In this document: piece after piece, positions 17,001 to 20,875 of the stretch
Layout: each line of letters opens with the position of its first letter
How positions within the stretch are numbered: the stretch's first letter is position 1
NCBI GenBank assembly: GCA_934358955.1
Contig: CAKRLC010000043.1
Coordinates: 1-20,875, forward strand
Reading direction: 5' to 3'
Length of the DNA stretch: 20,875 bases
From: an uncultured Roseburia sp.
GTDB taxonomy: Bacteria; Bacillota; Clostridia; Lachnospirales; Lachnospiraceae
Notes under the pieces: model-generated
The model's database searches: none
What the model was told of the DNA's origin: nothing
What the model saw: the letters and a program-made list of their open reading frames with translations, nothing else
Translations under genes and position numbers: made by a program

Positions 17001-17835
17001 CATATACCTTCGCTTCGTCAAAAAAGACGTACCGGTCCCGGTCCATATTTCTATGGTTTTCGATCAGTTCCCCTTTGAGTGGAAGGTATTCATCGGAATA
17101 CACGGTCACCGGCAATTTATAATCCGGATAAGGATAGTGGAACTCCCATCCTTCATATCCGGCCTCTGATAACATCTTTTCCCATTCTTTTTTCGTAAAG
17201 GTACGGTATTTTTCTACTCCCGGATACCCTTCAGGTCCCAGGAAATAACCGCCAAGATGCTCTTCCTGGCATCCTGCAAAATACTTCAGTCCCAGGCGGT
17301 TTGCATCTGCAATCGCTAAAAATCCACCTGGTTTCAGATGTGCCCTTAATGTCTTTAATAACTCCACATATGGATTTGTTCCATTCTCAGGCAGCCATTT
17401 TGCAGCCTCGCCGAACCCGCCTGCAAGTACAATGACATCATATGTCAAAAGTCCACCTGCGATCTCGTCCCACGCTCCGGTCAAAGCAGTTACTTTTTTG
17501 CAATCTGCACCGGAAACATTTTTCTGCAGTCTGCACCGGATGATTTCTGCCTGAAGACGTGTATCTGTCCAAAAGGTAACATCGTCGGACATCTCTGCCA
17601 GTGTCTCTGTCAGGGCGCCACATTCTGCACCAAGCTCAAGCACCGCATCCGTCTGTTTCACCGGAAGCCAGCTGATCAGATTGGCACGGATATCTGCAAG
17701 ATGATAGACATACGGATAGCCTGCTTTCTCTTCTATGATCCTTCTGTATTCTGTTTTCCCATGACTGTTTACAATGTCATAGATCTCATTTTGGATACTG
17801 ACATCTGCCACACCCGTTCCAACATCATGCTTCAC
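14077..17835 (-). CDS. Multidomain methyltransferase / kinase-like / GT2 / GT2-like protein, candidate polysaccharide chain terminator
   Basis: Cytoplasmic protein of 1,252 residues, by far the largest here. Domains in order: a SAM methyltransferase (about 45-300), with LELGAECG at 66-73, acidic D91 after the second strand and LKPGGFLAIADANRLGLKYF at 167-186; a kinase-like domain (about 305-530) with a candidate ATP lysine in VYKYAL (K336), DLIFSN (D452, N457) matching the kinase DxxxxN catalytic loop and VIDYEW (D469) in the DFG position; a beta-rich domain (about 580-685); a GT2 domain (about 765-1000) with ADGS 801-804, DHDD 854-857, GSQDYD 936-941 and HIPKILYHWR 955-964; and a GT2-like domain (about 1020-1252) in which LYLSSAKG replaces the DXD. 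The methyltransferase-kinase order recalls WbdD, which caps O-antigen chains exported by Wzm/Wzt, and the gene directly follows wzt. Capping is inferred, not shown. GTG start at 17835, supported by AAGAGG at 17843-17848. Confidence 0.85.
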   Translation of the reverse strand: MKHDVGTGVADVSIQNEIYDIVNSHGKTEYRRIIEEKAGYPYVYHLADIRANLISWLPVKQTDAVLELGAECGALTETLAEMSDDVTFWTDTRLQAEIIRCRLQKNVSGADCKKVTALTGAWDEIAGGLLTYDVIVLAGGFGEAAKWLPENGTNPYVELLKTLRAHLKPGGFLAIADANRLGLKYFAGCQEEHLGGYFLGPEGYPGVEKYRTFTKKEWEKMLSEAGYEGWEFHYPYPDYKLPVTVYSDEYLPLKGELIENHRNMDRDRYVFFDEAKVYDTLLEEGLFTEFSNSFLILAGQRAVETVYTRYSNERAAKFQVRTDIVAKLDGEKAVYKYALQKDGEAHIRHIARVAQELKENFTCPDILFCPCKEDGARAVSPFLQGKTLQQEMEDLLAGKQEYQVAELVNRYLTWITEDGGNVPFAMTEEFKEVFGEVRLPEHLNCAKVSDIDLIFSNILTDEGKWQVIDYEWTFEFPIPKNFVIYRACFLAYHQITKCSALDFDRLMKQTGITEEEIRCYEQMEQHFQEYIRGGVYPIRDMKKKIKTKEISFEELKELEKNQGLNCMNPGKTSNSMIKKIAYNIDRLEYNMGTVICCGWAYAVDENGAYHPTEITLKATDGESVGETLTRTMRPDVAEAQKIDVEEPYWGFNFVWNAGKDKTYQLIFSCGTKEEIHEITYEYFARKIRENERRYPNAAAMRSCRDEKTKEDDRFYRKTYGIRELYRIRKRRLNPKNVPYAAWRRFQLPDEKEIEKQEKQEFPFQPKISIIVPAYRTPEKFLREMIESVQKQTYGNWELCIADGSMDHSIDGILEEYKKKDSRVKYKLLDGNYGISGNTNEALSLADGDYIGLLDHDDILEVDTLYEVVKAINEKNADIIYTDEDKVSLDLEEYFDPHFKPDYNPDYLKSCNYICHFFTAKKEIVEKVVGFDSSCDGSQDYDFILRCIRNASQIVHIPKILYHWRCHPNSTAMNPESKLYCYEAGKRAIGLDLKAGGLEEAEVKMGRYYGMYEVYYPLEKEPLVSIITTRKEAIAELLRGMTYRNYEVIETGSERFVPEELNKATQKATGEIILYLSSAKGAEKDNWLHVLAANVMREEVAAAGPKLLNTDGNVLSAGLVVGLQGTASGLFVGHEKDSNGYFNHAITQQCVSAIAVNGMAIKKERFLKTNGWNEKLTAAQAGIQLCLELQKNGDYVIFSPYAELYVDETADSPHQILIEDEEFQRQYGEMIKWDPYYNRNFDRNGEEFTLAYD

Positions 17836-17842
17836 TTTGCTA

Positions 17843-17848
17843 CCTCTT
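17843..17848 (-). promoter_or_regulatory. Shine-Dalgarno sequence deciding a GTG start
   Basis: AAGAGG on the minus strand, 7 nt before the GTG at 17835. No ATG occurs in the first residues of the open frame, so this site supports GTG initiation of the large multidomain gene. The 38-bp space between the stop of wzt and this start holds nothing else. Confidence 0.7.
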
Positions 17849-17873
17849 ACTGCTTATCCATTCTTATAGATAC

Positions 17874-19148
17874 TTATACTTTTTCAACGGTTACTTCTGA
17901 ATTCATATCATAAAATCCAACTGTATTCTTATCCGATACAACTGTTACATTGCATACATCATACAGACGGTGATATGCTTTAAAGCTGCCATCCCGGAAT
18001 CCGGTACAGCTGATCGAGAGCAGATATTCTCCTCCCTGCAGATCCATCTGCTGGCGGAATGTTGCTACATATACATCCCCCGGATGTGCTGTTCCGATAT
18101 CTGCTTTTTCATACATTGTGTTCGTTCCGGTTACGGATACCCCCTGGATCGTCTTAAATGTATAAGTAAAAATCGGATTCTGTACTTCCTGCTGGAACAA
18201 TACTTTGGATTTGATCTCAAAGCTGGTTCCCTTTTCAATACAGTTCGTATAATTTCCATTTTCATCTACAATGGCAAAATCTATAATCTCTGCCTCACCG
18301 GTTCCGTATTCATCCACATTCGGATTGATTTTAAAATTACTTTTCCACAAGGCATGTTCTGCTTTATCCACATCTGCGATCAGATCTTCCGGTGACTTCT
18401 TCACATCTGCCTGATTGAGTAATACCCGTTTGTAGAGACTGATCATCTCTTTCGGGCTTCCTTCTGCGAGCTTGTCTCCCTTATTCAACAAAATAACGCG
18501 ATCGCAGTATTTTGAGATGCTTGAAAGATCATGGCTTACAAAAATGATCGTTTTTCCCTGCTCTTTGAATTCTTCAAACTTCTTATAACATTTTGCCTGG
18601 AAAAAGACATCCCCAACAGAAAGTGCTTCGTCAACAATTAAAATTTCCGGATCGATATTGATTGCAACTGCAAATGCAAGTCTTACAAACATACCGCTTG
18701 AATACGTTTTGCATGGCTGGTTGATAAAATCTCCGATATCTGCAAATTTTAAGATATCATCCAATCTCTCATCAATCTCTTCCCTGGAAAATCCGATCAT
18801 CATTCCGTTGAGATATACATTCTCTATTCCTGTGTATTCCATATTGAAACCGGCACCAAGCTCTAACAACGCAGAAATCCTTCCGTCAATCTCAAGATTT
18901 CCTTCCGTCGGGTTTAATACGCCGGTAATAATTTTTAATATCGTGGACTTACCGGAACCATTCGTTCCGATGATTCCGATCGTCTCACCTTTTTTTACGT
19001 CAAAGGACACCTTATTCAATGCCCAATGTTCGTGATATTTCTTTTTTCTTGTCAGTCCGAGTGCTTCTTTCAGCCGGTCTGATGGTTTGTCGTAGAGCTT
19101 GTACATTTTACTGACATGGTCTACTTTAATTGCCAAATTATTGTCCAT
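17874..19148 (-). CDS. wzt: Polysaccharide ABC transporter ATPase with C-terminal carbohydrate-recognition domain
   Basis: Nucleotide-binding subunit of a polysaccharide/teichoic-acid exporter, 424 residues. GTNGSGKST (61-69) is Walker A, YSSGMFVRLAFA (149-160) the ABC signature, ILIVDEAL (169-176) Walker B, and H206 in VSHD the switch histidine. EALGLTRKK near 28-36 is typical of the RfbB/TagH group. Beyond about 285 comes a 140-residue beta-rich domain (EAEIIDFAIVDENGNY, PIFTYTFKTIQGVSV, GGEYLLSISCTGF) that matches the Wzt C-terminal carbohydrate-binding domain of O9a-type systems, where it binds the capped chain end. Plain TagH proteins lack this domain. It pairs with the permease upstream and precedes the candidate capping enzyme. 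ATG at 19148, with AGGGAA about 8 nt upstream. Confidence 0.93.
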   Translation of the reverse strand: MDNNLAIKVDHVSKMYKLYDKPSDRLKEALGLTRKKKYHEHWALNKVSFDVKKGETIGIIGTNGSGKSTILKIITGVLNPTEGNLEIDGRISALLELGAGFNMEYTGIENVYLNGMMIGFSREEIDERLDDILKFADIGDFINQPCKTYSSGMFVRLAFAVAINIDPEILIVDEALSVGDVFFQAKCYKKFEEFKEQGKTIIFVSHDLSSISKYCDRVILLNKGDKLAEGSPKEMISLYKRVLLNQADVKKSPEDLIADVDKAEHALWKSNFKINPNVDEYGTGEAEIIDFAIVDENGNYTNCIEKGTSFEIKSKVLFQQEVQNPIFTYTFKTIQGVSVTGTNTMYEKADIGTAHPGDVYVATFRQQMDLQGGEYLLSISCTGFRDGSFKAYHRLYDVCNVTVVSDKNTVGFYDMNSEVTVEKV

Positions 19149-19237
19149 ATTGTTATTTCCCTGATTTTTTAAGAAAACTCACGCTTTCTTCTTATACGTT
19201 ATGCGCTTGCTTTTCTTTGCTTTATTTTTAACAGTTT

Positions 19238-20077
19238 TTACAGTACATCTGCAAAATGTACCTGCAGTCGTCTGAATACCGAGGTTCCAAGAAGTAATAC
19301 ACAGGCTGTCAGTATCCAGAAATAAACCGTCATTCCCGGATGTTCCCAGAATGCGATCTTATTGATCAGTGCATCCCTGTATCCCGATACCACATAGTAC
19401 ATCGGGTTTAACTTCAGAATAAAAATCGCCCAGGAAGGGATCGACATTCCTGATGTTGCTTCGATATTCCACATGATCGGCGTTGCCCATACTCCAATCT
19501 GGAGCGCAATGTTCACAACCTGTACCATATCGCGGAAAAATACCGCGATCGAACTTGTGATATAAACAAGTCCAAGCACAAACATGATCATGCAGAACGA
19601 ATAGTAAAACACCTGCAATGTATACCAGTCAGGTGTAAATCCCATCAATGCAAACAACAAAACCATAAATACAACAAAAAACGTATGGACAAACAAAGCT
19701 GAAATAACCTTCACCATCGGAAGTGTCTCTATCTTAAACACAACCTTTTTTACAAGGTACGTATATTCAACTAAGACACCGGTTCCACCGTTTACTGATT
19801 CCTGGAAATAAAACCAGGGAACCAGTCCTGCCATCAACCATAAAACAAACGGTATCTCGATTCCTGTTCTTAAATTGGTCGCTTTGGAATTTAATCCTTT
19901 TTCAAATACAAACCAGTACATCAGCACAGTGATCACCGGCTGCACGAATGCCCAGATAATTCCAAGATAGGATCCTGCAAATTTCTTTTTGAAATCATTT
20001 TTTGCAAGATTTAAAATCAGTTTACGGTTTTTCAGCCATTCCACCGGAATGAAAGAATTCTTTCTGTTATCTGTCAT
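19238..20077 (-). CDS. wzm: ABC-2 type polysaccharide export permease
   Basis: Membrane subunit of the polysaccharide exporter, 279 residues, with about six membrane segments. The N-terminal amphipathic part contains the family stretch NDFKKKFAGSYLGIIWAFVQP (27-47). FFRDM (180-184) and LKLNPMYYVVSGYRD (221-235) are conserved in Wzm/TagG/RfbA-type permeases. It would form a dimeric channel with two ATPase subunits and move a lipid-linked glycan to the outer face. The 89-bp gap between this gene and its ATPase partner is the longest in the window and holds no gene or clear signal. ATG at 20077; only a weak purine-rich GAAAG precedes it. Partnering with the downstream ATPase is near certain from order and family. 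Confidence 0.93.
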   Translation of the reverse strand: MTDNRKNSFIPVEWLKNRKLILNLAKNDFKKKFAGSYLGIIWAFVQPVITVLMYWFVFEKGLNSKATNLRTGIEIPFVLWLMAGLVPWFYFQESVNGGTGVLVEYTYLVKKVVFKIETLPMVKVISALFVHTFFVVFMVLLFALMGFTPDWYTLQVFYYSFCMIMFVLGLVYITSSIAVFFRDMVQVVNIALQIGVWATPIMWNIEATSGMSIPSWAIFILKLNPMYYVVSGYRDALINKIAFWEHPGMTVYFWILTACVLLLGTSVFRRLQVHFADVL

Positions 20078-20096
20078 AATTTCAACTTTCTATCTC

Positions 20097-20678
20097 TTAT
20101 TTTGCAGAGCGGGTTTTTACGTAATCTGCAATGCCGCCCCATACTTTGTCCTTATCGGATAAGATCAGGTCTTCTTCTGTCATTCCTTCCGGCATCGGCC
20201 ATTCTACTCCAATCTCCGGATCCTTCCAAAGAAGTCCGCCCTCATCGTTTGGATGATAGAAATCCGTTACCTTGTAGCAGAATTCTGCATACTCTGATAA
20301 TACGATGAAGCCATGTGCAAATCCCTTCGGAATAAAGAACTGTTTTTTATTCTCAGCTGATAATGTCACGCCAAACCATTTTCCAAATGTTTCAGAGCCT
20401 TCTCTTAAATCAACTGCCACATCAAATACTTCGCCGTTTACAACACGGACCAGCTTATCCTGTGGATAATTAATCTGGAAATGAAGACCTCTTAAAACAC
20501 CTTTTCTGGATGCAGACTGGTTGTCCTGCACGAATTCACAGTCAATCCCTGCTTCTTTAAAATCATTGTAGTTATAAGTTTCCATAAAATAGCCTCTGGC
20601 ATCTCCAAACACGGTTGGCTCGATCACTCTTAAGCCTTCGATTCCATTGCAATTCTCTGTTACTTTGATTTTTCCCAT
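20097..20678 (-). CDS. rfbC: dTDP-4-dehydrorhamnose 3,5-epimerase
   Basis: Third enzyme of dTDP-L-rhamnose synthesis, epimerising dTDP-4-dehydro-6-deoxyglucose at C3 and C5. 193 residues, a normal length for this cupin-fold family. VFGDARGYFMETY (23-35), NQSASRKGVLRGLHFQ (53-68, catalytic H66 and substrate-contacting R63), K75, the IPKGFAHGF strand (116-124) and YKVTDFY (135-141, proton-donor Y135) are all present. It lies 32 bp after rfbA and 19 bp before the permease gene. This indicates that rhamnose is made for the polymer, although rfbB and rfbD are not in the window. ATG at 20678 with AGAGG 8 nt upstream. No anomalies. Confidence 0.97.
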   Translation of the reverse strand: MGKIKVTENCNGIEGLRVIEPTVFGDARGYFMETYNYNDFKEAGIDCEFVQDNQSASRKGVLRGLHFQINYPQDKLVRVVNGEVFDVAVDLREGSETFGKWFGVTLSAENKKQFFIPKGFAHGFIVLSEYAEFCYKVTDFYHPNDEGGLLWKDPEIGVEWPMPEGMTEEDLILSDKDKVWGGIADYVKTRSAK

Positions 20679-20710
20679 GTTTTTGTCCTCTTTTACTGTA
20701 TTTTTAAATT

Positions 20711-20875
20711 TTATAATCCTTCTGCGATTTCCATCAGATATTTGCCGTAGTCTGTCTTTAATAAAGGCTGGGCAAGCTCAACTAACTGTTCTTTGTTGAT
20801 AAATCCACGTTTGTAAGCGATCTCTTCAATACAGGAAATGTAAAGTCCCTGTCTCTTCTGGAATGCAGAAACAAA
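20711..20875 (-). CDS. rfbA: Glucose-1-phosphate thymidylyltransferase (C-terminal end only; 5' part beyond the window)
   Basis: The last 54 residues of RmlA/RfbA, read in frame from the right edge to the TAA at 20711-20713. The stretches KRQGLYISCIEEIAYKRGF and LLKTDYGKYL are the characteristic C-terminal end of this enzyme, which makes dTDP-glucose from glucose-1-phosphate and dTTP, the first step of dTDP-rhamnose synthesis. The catalytic part lies outside the window. Its position immediately before rfbC fits an rfb operon extending to the right. Confidence 0.93.
   Translation of the reverse strand, partial: FVSAFQKRQGLYISCIEEIAYKRGFINKEQLVELAQPLLKTDYGKYLMEIAEGL

Noticed and set aside
17970..18395. 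141-residue plus-strand open frame
   Set aside because: Antisense to the carbohydrate-binding part of wzt; cysteine- and isoleucine-rich composition typical of a reverse-frame shadow, with no family resemblance.
19171..19190. Inverted repeat AAGAAA/TTTCTT in the 89-bp gap between wzm and wzt, considered as a terminator
   Set aside because: The stem is only six A/T-only pairs, and in the direction of transcription it is followed by A residues, not a U-tract. It also separates two genes that must be co-expressed.
1..20875. Mobile elements, CRISPR arrays, tRNA or rRNA genes
   Set aside because: No transposase or integrase-like frames, no spaced direct repeats and no RNA gene signatures were seen; coding sequence covers almost the whole window and no gap exceeds 89 bp.

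Overview
The window is one continuous surface-polysaccharide biosynthesis locus. All 18 recognisable genes lie on the minus strand, so transcription runs from the right edge (about 20,875) to the left edge (1). No gap between genes exceeds 89 bp, and most are under 45 bp or overlap. No tRNA, rRNA, CRISPR array, insertion sequence, integrase or convincing terminator or promoter is visible. Moderate-to-low GC, strong AGGAG-type ribosome binding sites and the style of the proteins suggest a Gram-positive Clostridia member, most likely a gut Lachnospiraceae relative. That placement is an inference from protein character, not from a database search.

Layout in transcription order, right to left: the 3' end of rfbA and complete rfbC (dTDP-rhamnose supply); an ABC-2 permease (Wzm type) and its ATPase with a C-terminal carbohydrate-recognition domain (Wzt type); a 1,252-residue multidomain protein (methyltransferase, kinase-like domain, beta-rich domain, GT2, degenerate GT2-like domain); a polyprenyl-phosphate sugar-phosphate transferase; a Wzz-type chain-length protein whose cytoplasmic half looks like a dead BY-kinase; two adjacent membrane proteins that look like two halves of one GT-C-like protein; a Wzy/WaaL-type membrane protein; three GT4 glycosyltransferases; an NAD-dependent sugar epimerase/dehydratase; a Gtf3/galactofuranosyltransferase-like enzyme; a glycosyltransferase with a GNT-I-like look; and two GT2 enzymes, the last cut by the left edge.

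How it may work: a polyprenyl-phosphate primer is loaded by the initiating transferase and extended by about eight glycosyltransferases, with rhamnose likely among the sugars. Two normally alternative export and assembly logics sit side by side. One is Wzm/Wzt with a carbohydrate-binding ATPase; the other is a Wzy-like protein with Wzz. The large protein directly downstream of Wzt has the methyltransferase-then-kinase order of the WbdD O-antigen chain terminators of Gram-negative bacteria. In those systems the non-reducing-end cap is what the Wzt C-terminal domain recognises. The main hypothesis is therefore a Gram-positive chain-capping and export module in which the capping enzymes are fused to glycosyltransferases. 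Secondary points of interest are the Wzz protein with an inactivated BY-kinase domain and the split GT-C-like pair.
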